From Gemmatimonadaceae bacterium (GTDB lineage Bacteria; Gemmatimonadota; Gemmatimonadetes; Gemmatimonadales; Gemmatimonadaceae), in NCBI GenBank assembly GCA_020851035.1, contig JADZDM010000004.1, positions 1 to 64,000 of the forward strand: a DNA stretch of 64,000 nt. Direction: 5' to 3'. Shown here piece after piece: positions 41,417 through 49,180 of the stretch. Below the pieces are notes generated by a model, which was given only the letters and a program-made list of their open reading frames with translations, was not told the DNA's origin and did no database searches. The position numbers were made by a program, and so were the translations under genes. Every line of letters starts with the position of its first letter. Within the stretch, counting starts at the first letter, position 1.

Positions 41417-42052
41417 CTACCGGACCGCGTCGCGCAGCTCATTGGCGAGCGCCGTCACACGAGCTGGCAGGTCCGTCAGCCGCGTCCGTCGCAGCGCCTC
41501 GGCATCGATGATGCTCAGCACCTGCGCCACCGCGTGCTCCAGTTCGTCGTTCACCACCACGTACTCGAAGCTGTCCACCGTCGCCAGCTCCGTCAGTGCA
41601 CTGTCCACCCGCGTCGCGAGCGTGGCACGATCTTCCGACCCGCGCCCCGACAGCCGTGCCAGCAGCTCCACCGCCGAAGGCGGCAGCAGGAAGATCAGCA
41701 CCGCCGACGGAAACGACTTCACGAACTCGATCGCGCCCTGCACGTCGATGGTCATGATCGGGTTCCGGCCAGAGGCCATCAGCCGGTCGATCTCGCTGCG
41801 CAGGGTGCCGTACCGCTTGCCATGGACGTGGGCGTGCTCGGCGAACTCGCCGGCGCGGACCCGGACCTCGAACTCGTCCCCAGCCAGAAAAAAGTAATCG
41901 ACCCCATGCCGCTCCGCAGGCCGGGGGGGCCGGGTCGTGCAGGTGATGCTGAACCCGAGGTCGGGCCTGAGCTCCAGCAGCCGCCGTGCGATGGTGGTCT
42001 TCCCCGTTCCGGATGGGGCTGCCAGGATGACAGGAAACGCCGGCGTCGTCAT
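41417..42052 (-). CDS. gmk: Guanylate kinase
   Basis: Phosphorylates GMP to GDP, 211 residues. The P-loop is APSGTGKTTIARRL, followed by the GMP-binding TTRPPRPAERHGVDYFF and a DVQGAIEF motif. The ATG shares ATGA with yicC. A 163-bp spacer without a recognisable gene separates it from rpoZ. Confidence 0.96.
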   Translation of the reverse strand: MTTPAFPVILAAPSGTGKTTIARRLLELRPDLGFSITCTTRPPRPAERHGVDYFFLAGDEFEVRVRAGEFAEHAHVHGKRYGTLRSEIDRLMASGRNPIMTIDVQGAIEFVKSFPSAVLIFLLPPSAVELLARLSGRGSEDRATLATRVDSALTELATVDSFEYVVVNDELEHAVAQVLSIIDAEALRRTRLTDLPARVTALANELRDAVR

Positions 42053-42942
42053 TCGAGGTTCTCGACCTGCTCGCGCATCCGCTCGAGCTCTTCCTTGATC
42101 AGGACCACGTCCGCCTGCATCGACGCGTCGTTGGCCTTCGACCCGGTGGTGTTCGCCTCCCGCACCATCTCCTGGAGGATGAAGCCCAGGCGCTTGCCCA
42201 CCCCCTCACCCTGCGGCGAGGCGATGGCCGCCCGGCAGGCAGCGTTGTGGCTGGCGAACCGGCTCAGCTCCTCGGCCACGTCCACCCGGTCGGCGAGGAT
42301 CGCGATCTCCTGGGCCAGCCGCTGGGGATCCACGGCAACCCCGCCGGCCAGGTCGCGGACCGCTGCGGCGAGCCGGTCACGCTGCTCCACCAGCCGCTGC
42401 GGCGCGCGCGCGGCCAGTCGGGCCAGCGCCCCCTCGATGATCACGAGGCGGTCCAGCAGGTACTGCGCCAGCCGGCTGCCCTCGGCTTCCCGCATCGTCA
42501 CGAACAGCCGGATCGCCTCGCCGGTCAGCGCGAGGAGCGCCGCCGGATCGAGGGTCGCCACCGAGTCCTCCTCCACCGAGGCGCTGGTCATCACGTCGGG
42601 CATCCGCAGCAGCGTCGCGAGGTCGATGGTGCGGTCGATCCCGGCGTCGTCGGGGATCGCGCGCAGCTGCTCGGCGTACGCCACCAGCCTCGCGATGTCG
42701 ATCCGCGGGCCGTCGCTGGCGTCGCGCTCGATGCGCAGCGAGAGCGACACGTGCCCGCGGGTGACCCGCGTGCGCAGCAGCTCGCGCACGTCCGCCTCGA
42801 GCCGCGTGAGCGCTTGCGGCAGCTTGATCGACGGCGTGAAGAAGCGGTGGTTCACGCTGCGGACCTCGACCGACACGCGGTGCGACCCGATCACCGCCTC
42901 GGCGTTGCCGTACCCGGTCATGCTCTGGATCGAACCGATCAT
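42049..42942 (-). CDS. YicC/YloC family endoribonuclease
   Basis: A 297-residue YicC-family protein; members act as RNA endonucleases and affect stationary-phase growth. It has the family opening IQSMTGYGNAE and the C-terminal GKRLGFILQEMVREANTTGSKAND, which carries conserved acidic residues. It is immediately upstream of gmk, the classic arrangement, and 7 bp after the receptor-like gene. Confidence 0.93.
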   Translation of the reverse strand: MIGSIQSMTGYGNAEAVIGSHRVSVEVRSVNHRFFTPSIKLPQALTRLEADVRELLRTRVTRGHVSLSLRIERDASDGPRIDIARLVAYAEQLRAIPDDAGIDRTIDLATLLRMPDVMTSASVEEDSVATLDPAALLALTGEAIRLFVTMREAEGSRLAQYLLDRLVIIEGALARLAARAPQRLVEQRDRLAAAVRDLAGGVAVDPQRLAQEIAILADRVDVAEELSRFASHNAACRAAIASPQGEGVGKRLGFILQEMVREANTTGSKANDASMQADVVLIKEELERMREQVENLE

Positions 42943-42949
42943 CCCGGCG

Positions 42950-44797
42950 TCAGTTCCAGAAGGTCCAGCGCACGCCGTACACGGCGAGCGGGCCGGGCAT
43001 CAGCAATCCCGGCACGGTGGTGTACGGGACATTCAGCAGGTTTCGCATCTGGAAGGTGATGGTCGCGTCCTTGAGCGTGAACTCCGCACGAATGCCCAGC
43101 GGCGTCGCCGGGAAGGTCGGGAACGGCGTGACGGTGCCCGCCGAGTTGTAGACCGGCACGCGCGACGCCGTGCGGTACTCCACGTCGCCGGCGAGCACGA
43201 AGTCGAAGCCACCGGTCTTCGTCGCACCGGTCCAATGATAGCGCCACGTGAGCTCGCTGCGGGCCTGCAGCTGCGGGCGATACCACCCGGCGTCGCTCCA
43301 GCGCACGCCGTTCAGGTGCAGCTCGAACCCCTTGAAGAGCGGGCCGGTCACCGCCCACGTGAGGCCGGTCGCCCTGCCCTCGGCCACCCAGGGCGTCTGC
43401 CGATCGAAGATGCGCGGCGCGCGCAGCACTGCGCTGTCGCGCACGATCGCACCGCCCTGCAGCCAAAGCCGGCCCACCCGCAGCGCCACCTCGCCACGCG
43501 CAGCGCGCGCCACCGGCAGCGGCACGGCGGCGGGCGTGAACGACGAATCCGCGGGCAGCGGCAGTGTGCCGGTGGTGCCATACGAGACGGCACCGGTGAG
43601 GGCCAGCCGTGGTGCAGGCAGGAACTTCAGGAAGGCATCGGCCTGCGTGACCTCGGAGAACGGGTTGCGCTCCGCCCACGCCGTGCCGGTCAGCCGTCCG
43701 AGGTCGAAGCCGGCGCGCACCGACGGCTGGTGGAGCGTCCGCCCATCCACGCGACGGAGTCGCTCGGTGGCCGAGACCTGCGCGTGGGCCGATGCCCAGC
43801 CGGCGGTGGCGACGAGCTGCGAGCTGGTGCGGCTGGTGTCGGCCGAGTCGGCGAGGAAGCGCTGCGTGCTGCTGGCGGCACCGAACGGGGTGTTCTCCGC
43901 GTTCGATCGCGATGCCGCCACGACCTTCAGCCACGGACCGCGTGACTGGTCGCCGGTGGCGAACCGCAGGTACGCCTCACGCTGCACCTGGTCGTAGCGC
44001 GGGATCGGCCGGCCAGCGAGTTCGTACTCCCGCACGGCCACCAGCGTGAGCGTCTGCTGCGTGGTGCGCATGCGCAGCAGCGTGCCGTCCAGGCTCCACC
44101 GCTCGCGCACGAGTCCCGCGCGTGCGAACACCGTGGTCGCATCGCCGTCACCACCCAGCCGACGGTCGTCGGTGCTGCGCTGCTGCAGCATCACCTGGAA
44201 GGCGAAGCCGTTGCGGGCGCGGCGGGCGAGGTAGCCGCGGAAGGTGTTGCTGCGGTTGTCGCCGGTGAGCACGTCGGCGCGCGTCTGCGCGGTGAGCCGC
44301 AGCGGGCCGCGCCAGCTGCGCATGTGCAGCCGCAGCTCGTTCGCACCCCGCTCCACGACGAGTTCCTCGAGTGCGCCAATGGGGAAGAGCGAGAGGTCCA
44401 CGACACCACCGCTGCGCGGGTCGATCGCGTCGAGCTCGATGCCGTCGAGGAAGAGGCGCACGCGGCCGGCATCACCGAGGTACGACCCGACCTGCGCGCC
44501 CATGTAGAAGCGCGCACGCAGGGACGCGAGCCCGGGCACACGATCGAGGAAGTCGGCCAGGGTGAGCGCACCGGTGCTGAACAGGCTGTCGCGATTCCAC
44601 CGGTGCGACATGCCGGCCTCGGTGAGGAACGGCACCTCGGCCTGCGGCAGGGCGCCGGTGACGGAGTCGGCGCGCGCGATGGAATCGGCGCGCACGCGGA
44701 GCAGCGAGTCGGCTGCTGACTTCACCTGCGCCCGCAGCGGAGACGCCACGATGACGGCGGCCACGACCAGCACCGCCAGCGTCACGGCACGGTGCAC
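42950..44797 (-). CDS. TonB-dependent receptor plug/barrel-like outer membrane protein
   Basis: A predicted outer membrane protein of about 615 residues. It has a signal peptide (hydrophobic VVAAVIV ending SPLRAQ), a plug-like segment near residues 75-165 (LADFLDRVPGLASL, VRLFLDGIEL, EELVVERGANELRL), then alternating-hydrophobicity sequence ending in aromatic residues (VRWTFWN), typical of a barrel. No TonB box is evident. The start is uncertain: I chose GTG 44797, preceded by GAGG at a good distance and 8 bp past the pepA stop. The substrate is unknown. Confidence 0.72.
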   Translation of the reverse strand: MHRAVTLAVLVVAAVIVASPLRAQVKSAADSLLRVRADSIARADSVTGALPQAEVPFLTEAGMSHRWNRDSLFSTGALTLADFLDRVPGLASLRARFYMGAQVGSYLGDAGRVRLFLDGIELDAIDPRSGGVVDLSLFPIGALEELVVERGANELRLHMRSWRGPLRLTAQTRADVLTGDNRSNTFRGYLARRARNGFAFQVMLQQRSTDDRRLGGDGDATTVFARAGLVRERWSLDGTLLRMRTTQQTLTLVAVREYELAGRPIPRYDQVQREAYLRFATGDQSRGPWLKVVAASRSNAENTPFGAASSTQRFLADSADTSRTSSQLVATAGWASAHAQVSATERLRRVDGRTLHQPSVRAGFDLGRLTGTAWAERNPFSEVTQADAFLKFLPAPRLALTGAVSYGTTGTLPLPADSSFTPAAVPLPVARAARGEVALRVGRLWLQGGAIVRDSAVLRAPRIFDRQTPWVAEGRATGLTWAVTGPLFKGFELHLNGVRWSDAGWYRPQLQARSELTWRYHWTGATKTGGFDFVLAGDVEYRTASRVPVYNSAGTVTPFPTFPATPLGIRAEFTLKDATITFQMRNLLNVPYTTVPGLLMPGPLAVYGVRWTFWN

Positions 44798-44805
44798 CCG
44801 ATGCC

Positions 44806-46281
44806 TCAGCGTGCCCTCGCGCGCACGAATTCCACGAACGTGCCGACCGGTCGGCCGGTCGGCCCCTTCGGCAGCGACACGAGGTCGGTCTCGGAGTAGG
44901 CGGTGCCTGCCACGTCGAGATGCACCCAGGGCATGCCCTCGGCGAAGACCTTGAGGAAGAGTGCGGCGGTGATCGTGCCGGCGGCTCGCCCGCCGGTGTT
45001 CTTGATGTCGGCGGTGTCGGACTTGATCTGCTCCTCGTAGTCGGGCCAGAGCGGCAGTTCCCAGCCCGGTTCCGAGGCGCGCGTGCCGGCCGCGAGCACC
45101 TCGCTCACCAGCGCCGCATCGGTGCCCATCACGCCCATCAGCGAGTTGCCGAGGCCGATCACGACCGCGCCGGTGAGCGTCGCGGCATCGATGACGGCGG
45201 CCGGGTTGTACTTCTTCGCGTAGTGGAGCACGTCGGCCAGCACGAGACGGCCTTCGGCATCGGTGTTCACGATCTCGATGAAGGTGCCGTTGGAGGCCTG
45301 CACGACATCGCCCGGATTGATCGCCGTGCCCGACGGCATGTTCGTCACCGCGCCGAGCAGGCCGACCACGTTGATGGGCAGCTTGAGGCGCGCGATGGCT
45401 TCCATCGCGCCGAGCACGCCGGCGGCGCCGCTCATGTCGTACTTCATCCATTCCATGCCCGGCGCCGGCTTGATCGAGATGCCGCCGGTGTCGAAGCAGA
45501 CGCCCTTGCCGGCGAGCACCACCGGCTGCGCGCCGGCGGCGCCACCCTTGTACTCGAGCGCGACCAGGCGCGGCTCCTGCGGCGTGCCCTGGGCCACACA
45601 GAGCAGGCTGCCCATGCGGAGCGCCTCCATCTCACGGCGCCCGAGCACCGTGACATCCATGCCGTGGCGCGCGGCGATGTCACGCCCGGTCTCGGCCAGC
45701 GTGTCGGGCGTGCAGAGGTTGCCGGGCATCATCTGCAGGCGGCGCGCGAGGGCATAGCCGGCGCCGATGGCCTCGGCGGTGGCGAGCGCGCCAGCGGCGG
45801 CCACGGCGTCGTCCACGAGCAGCGTCACCGATGCCAGCGGCGTGCGCGGCTCCGTCGGTGGCGTCTTCAGCTCGCGATACTCCCACGCGCCCATGGAGGC
45901 GCCGACCAGCACCTGCTCGATGTCGCGCTCGTCGAGCGGGCCGGCGACCATGAGGGTGAGCGACGGCACGTTCAGCGCCGTGGCGCGGCGTCCGGCGAGC
46001 TGTGCGGCGCGCTTCAGGCCGAGTGCGCGGTCGGCCGGTTCACCCATGCCGACGAGCAGGATGCGTTCAGGGCCACTGGCGGCGCCGGCCAGGTGCAGCA
46101 CCTCGTCCTTCTTGCCGACGAAGGCGGCCCGCTCGAACGAGCGCGTGACGGTGCCACCGAGGGCAGCGTCGAGGGACGTGAGGGCGGCTGGGGCGCGATC
46201 ACCCTTGAGGCAGAGCACCGCCAGGGCGCCGGTCTCCAGCGTGCCGGGATCGGCCTGGCGGACGGAATATGTGATTGACAT
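44806..46281 (-). CDS. pepA: Leucyl aminopeptidase (M17)
   Basis: Two-metal aminopeptidase, 491 residues, that releases N-terminal residues from peptides in the cytoplasm. Catalytic-domain motifs are VLAGKGVCFDTGGISIKP with metal and catalytic Lys/Asp residues, KYDMSGAAGV and the signature NTDAEGRLVLAD. The ATG at 46281 starts the fold (MSITYSVRQ); the 36 residues upstream are not family-like. It is the first gene of the long minus-strand run ending at carA and is divergent from the 46496 gene. Confidence 0.96.
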   Translation of the reverse strand: MSITYSVRQADPGTLETGALAVLCLKGDRAPAALTSLDAALGGTVTRSFERAAFVGKKDEVLHLAGAASGPERILLVGMGEPADRALGLKRAAQLAGRRATALNVPSLTLMVAGPLDERDIEQVLVGASMGAWEYRELKTPPTEPRTPLASVTLLVDDAVAAAGALATAEAIGAGYALARRLQMMPGNLCTPDTLAETGRDIAARHGMDVTVLGRREMEALRMGSLLCVAQGTPQEPRLVALEYKGGAAGAQPVVLAGKGVCFDTGGISIKPAPGMEWMKYDMSGAAGVLGAMEAIARLKLPINVVGLLGAVTNMPSGTAINPGDVVQASNGTFIEIVNTDAEGRLVLADVLHYAKKYNPAAVIDAATLTGAVVIGLGNSLMGVMGTDAALVSEVLAAGTRASEPGWELPLWPDYEEQIKSDTADIKNTGGRAAGTITAALFLKVFAEGMPWVHLDVAGTAYSETDLVSLPKGPTGRPVGTFVEFVRARAR

Positions 46282-46495
46282 GTCGCGGAAGGTACGAGGT
46301 CGGGTCGCCAGCGGTGGGGACCGGCACCGTTTCAGGGCGCGCAAGGCAGCGGCGACTCTTCGGCAAGCTAGGACGGCTGGCGGTACCACGCCACCGAGTT
46401 AAGCGAGCCCGGCTGTTGCCGCCCGCGGCGGTGGCTCGTCGGGGGGACATCAGTGGCTCCCACCGGAGCGCCGAGCCCCTTGCCACAAGGCCATC

Positions 46496-47002
46496 GTGAT
46501 CTTCCGTCGCCGCCCGTCGAACAGCCAGCTCATCGTGAGCACGAATGCGCTCCGGCGCATGCCGAACAAGATGCCGGAACCGCAGGGACCGATCCTGCCC
46601 ATGAGTGAGCTGGCGCAGCGCGCGGGTGCGGCGCCGCGGGCCGACTCGCTCGCTGCGGTGCGGGACTCGGGGGTGGTGATCGCGTTCCTGGCCAGTGGCG
46701 CCACGCGTGCACACCTGACCACGCGGGTGTACGACGTGATCACGGCGCAGGAGGGGTGCGGCCTGGGCCGGAGCAGCAGCCTGCAGTCGTTCGCGGACCA
46801 GTTCTGCGAGACTCCGGACGGCAAGCGCCGGCTGGCGCAGGCGCTGTCGGTGATCCGTCCGACCCCCGATCCGACGGCCCAGCTCACGCGGGCGTCGATC
46901 ACGGCGTGGGTGCGCTCGGTGGGGCTCGCCGCGCAGGCGCATGAGGCGGCCGAGGCCACGACGGCCGGCCTCCCGGACTGGCACGTTCCCGGCGACATGT
47001 AG
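46496..47002 (+). CDS. Hypothetical protein
   Basis: A 168-residue protein I do not recognise. Its N-terminus is basic (FRRRPSN), the middle has a short hydrophobic stretch (SGVVIAFLASG), and the rest is hydrophilic and Ala-rich. There is no clear signal peptide or membrane span. It starts with GTG at 46496; ATG 46559 is an alternative. Codon use looks like that of its neighbours. A 13-bp tandem repeat begins over its stop codon. Confidence 0.5.
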   Translation: MIFRRRPSNSQLIVSTNALRRMPNKMPEPQGPILPMSELAQRAGAAPRADSLAAVRDSGVVIAFLASGATRAHLTTRVYDVITAQEGCGLGRSSSLQSFADQFCETPDGKRRLAQALSVIRPTPDPTAQLTRASITAWVRSVGLAAQAHEAAEATTAGLPDWHVPGDM

Positions 47003-47023
47003 TGTGACGGTGTAGTGTGACGA
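46998..47023. repeat. 13-bp near-perfect tandem repeat
   Basis: TGTAGTGTGACGG (46998-47010) is followed at once by TGTAGTGTGACGA (47011-47023). The first copy includes the TAG stop of the upstream gene. The significance is unknown. Confidence 0.6.
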
Positions 47024-47080
47024 GGCGGTGCGGGGCCGCGCCGACCTTGTGACGAGGCGCGGAAGCTGCCACCGTGGGTG

Positions 47081-48352
47081 ATGCGATTCCCCCGCCCCTC
47101 CGTGCGGCGCGCCACCCTGGCCGGCGCCGTGCTGTTCCCGCTCGTCAGCCTGACTGCCGAGTTGCAGGCACAACGTGAGACGCGCCCCGCGGCCGGCCTG
47201 CAGGGGTTCGATCCGGCGGCGTGCCGGGGCGGGTGCACGCTCGACAGCCTGCAGGTCGACGTCGAGCGCGGGCGGCGGGCGCAGGCAGGCGTCGTGAACG
47301 CGACGTTCATCCTGGTCGACACCGTGGCGCAGGCGCGCCGCGGCGCACCCCCGGCACCGAAGGAACGCGCCGTGCCGGTCTGGATCGCATGCGACTCGAC
47401 ACCCTGTGGCGCGATCGTGATCACGGGCCGGGTTTCCGACAAGCGCCTCGACGATGCGCGGGTGATCCGGCGCACCGTCGCGGGGTGGACCCTCCCCCCT
47501 GCGCTGCTCGCGCGGTTGCACCGCAGCAGCGGGATGGCGGTGCATGTGGATGGGCGTGCGCATGTGCTCTCTCCGGCGATGGTCACGGCCACGCGTGCGC
47601 TGCTGGAGCCGATTCGCGCCGGCTTCGCCTCGGCCGTGTACTCGCCACGGTTACAGCTCTGGGTGGCGTCGTTCGCGCTCTTCGGCGTGCCCGGCGACAG
47701 CACGATGGCCGAGGATGTCGGCACCGCGACCGAGCCGCTGATGATGGTCACCGATCCGGGCACCTCGGTGCCGACCCGGGTCGCGACCCTGGTGCTGGCC
47801 GGGCGTGGTGGCGGTGCGGTGCCACTGCTGGTGCAGGACGATGGCACCGGGGCTGCGCCGCTGTTCGGGATCGGGGAGGCGGTGACGGTCGCGCTGCCGG
47901 GCCGTACTGGCCGGCGAGGCGCGGTGTCGGCGCGGGTGCTGGCCCGGCAGCGGGTGGAGGCGCTGCGTGACAGCTGTCAGGGGATGAAGGTGTGGACGTA
48001 CCTGGTCTCGATGTCCGGCGCCGACCTGGCGACGGCACAGCGGGGGCTCGTCCCGTCGCCGCGGCCGGGCGAGGTGATCGACCGCTGGAACGGCGTGGCG
48101 GTCCGGGAGACGTTTCCGCCGCGCATGGCGGCGGCCGAGCAGCGGCAGGTCACGGCCAGCCGCAGCGTGGTTGCGCAGTTCGTGCGAGAGCGCGCCGCCA
48201 CGGGCGTGCGCGAGCGTGACGTGCAGGTGGTTGCGGTGCTGCCGCGCGGCGCGGGGCTCGTCACGAACTTCGGTGTCTTCGCGCGCGATGCCGGGGGCGG
48301 CTGGCGCTTCCCGACGTTGACGCTGCGCCCCGCGACCTGCCCGGCTGGCTGA
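47081..48352 (+). CDS. Hypothetical exported protein
   Basis: A 423-residue protein with an N-terminal signal peptide (basic start, then GAVLFPLVSL, cleavage probably after LQAQ). Two Cys pairs (CRGGC and the CDSTPC region), plus CQGM and CPAG near the C-terminus, suggest an extracytoplasmic fold with disulfides. No known domain is recognised. I use ATG 47081; a GTG directly before it (47078) is equivalent. It stands between two other plus-strand genes of unknown function and may form a small operon with the preceding one. Confidence 0.6.
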   Translation: MRFPRPSVRRATLAGAVLFPLVSLTAELQAQRETRPAAGLQGFDPAACRGGCTLDSLQVDVERGRRAQAGVVNATFILVDTVAQARRGAPPAPKERAVPVWIACDSTPCGAIVITGRVSDKRLDDARVIRRTVAGWTLPPALLARLHRSSGMAVHVDGRAHVLSPAMVTATRALLEPIRAGFASAVYSPRLQLWVASFALFGVPGDSTMAEDVGTATEPLMMVTDPGTSVPTRVATLVLAGRGGGAVPLLVQDDGTGAAPLFGIGEAVTVALPGRTGRRGAVSARVLARQRVEALRDSCQGMKVWTYLVSMSGADLATAQRGLVPSPRPGEVIDRWNGVAVRETFPPRMAAAEQRQVTASRSVVAQFVRERAATGVRERDVQVVAVLPRGAGLVTNFGVFARDAGGGWRFPTLTLRPATCPAG

Positions 48353-48484
48353 GCCGCCTCGTGTCAGGGAATGGATGAGACGGCCAGTGTCGGCTGTGGG
48401 CGATTGCCGGACAGTGGTGTACACTCTAGCCTGACGGTCCGCCGCGGGGACGGGCTGCCACACCTTGAACGGTGAGGGTCGGCA

Positions 48485-49030
48485 ATGAGTGCTTCCATTT
48501 CGCAATCGGACGACGAGACGGTCGCCCACGATCGGCCTGTCCAGGCACAATCGAGTGGGGCGGTGCTGTCGGAGGGCGTCCTGGCCGGGTGTGTTGCCGC
48601 GGCGGCGGTGGCGCTGGTGTTCCTCGCGATCGACGTGGCGGCGGGCCAGCCGTTCCGGACCCCGCGGCAGCTTGGCGAGATGCTGCTGGGCGTGTTCGGT
48701 GCCGCGCCGGCGGATGGGGCGACGTCGCTGGCGTTGTACACCGTCTTCCACTTCGGCGCCTTCATCGTGACGGGGATCATCGCGGCCAACCTCGTGCAGG
48801 TGACGATGCGGCAGCCGGTGGCGATCCTCCTGTTCGTGATCCTCTTCCTCGCGTTCGAGGTGGCCTTCACCGGGTTCGTGGCGTACCTCGACACGCAGTC
48901 GACGGGCACGATCACGCCGTATCAGGTGGCGATCGGGAACGTGGTGGCGTCGGTGGCGATGGCGCTGTTCTTCCGGGCGCGCCATCCGCAGCTGCGCACG
49001 CTGGGCCGGGCGCTGGAGAACGAGGAGTAG
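48485..49030 (+). CDS. Hypothetical membrane protein (four predicted spans)
   Basis: A 181-residue protein with a polar N-terminus of about 30 residues and four hydrophobic segments (starting near GVLAGCVAAA, LYTVFHFGAF, PVAILLFVIL and VAIGNVVASV). Polar loops include QPFRTPRQLGEML. It ends with a short basic-acidic tail (LENEE). I do not recognise the family. It begins with ATG 48485, preceded by GGTGAGGG, and ends just before a strong bidirectional hairpin. Confidence 0.65.
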   Translation: MSASISQSDDETVAHDRPVQAQSSGAVLSEGVLAGCVAAAAVALVFLAIDVAAGQPFRTPRQLGEMLLGVFGAAPADGATSLALYTVFHFGAFIVTGIIAANLVQVTMRQPVAILLFVILFLAFEVAFTGFVAYLDTQSTGTITPYQVAIGNVVASVAMALFFRARHPQLRTLGRALENEE

Positions 49031-49104
49031 GCGCCGGCGTGGCGCGTGCCCGACGGGGGCATCGGCCGGCCGGATTCGCGGACCAGCGGATGTGACGCTC
49101 GACG

Positions 49105-49152
49105 AACGAAGAACCGCCGCCTCCCGAGCCTGGGAGACGGCGGTTCTTCGTT
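49105..49152. terminator. Long bidirectional terminator hairpin
   Basis: AACGAAGAACCGCCG (49105-49119) pairs perfectly with CGGCGGTTCTTCGTT (49138-49152). Inside it, CTCCC and GGGAG extend the stem. It lies between a plus-strand gene ending at 49030 and the receptor gene ending at 49181 on the minus strand. TTCTTCGTT gives a partial U-run on the plus strand. Confidence 0.85.
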
Positions 49153-49180
49153 GCCTGCAGCGTTCAGGCGATCAGGGCGA

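Noticed and set aside
42950-45451. 833-codon frame as one large receptor
   Set aside because: The first 218 codons overlap pepA and are Arg-rich. A signal peptide begins near 44797.
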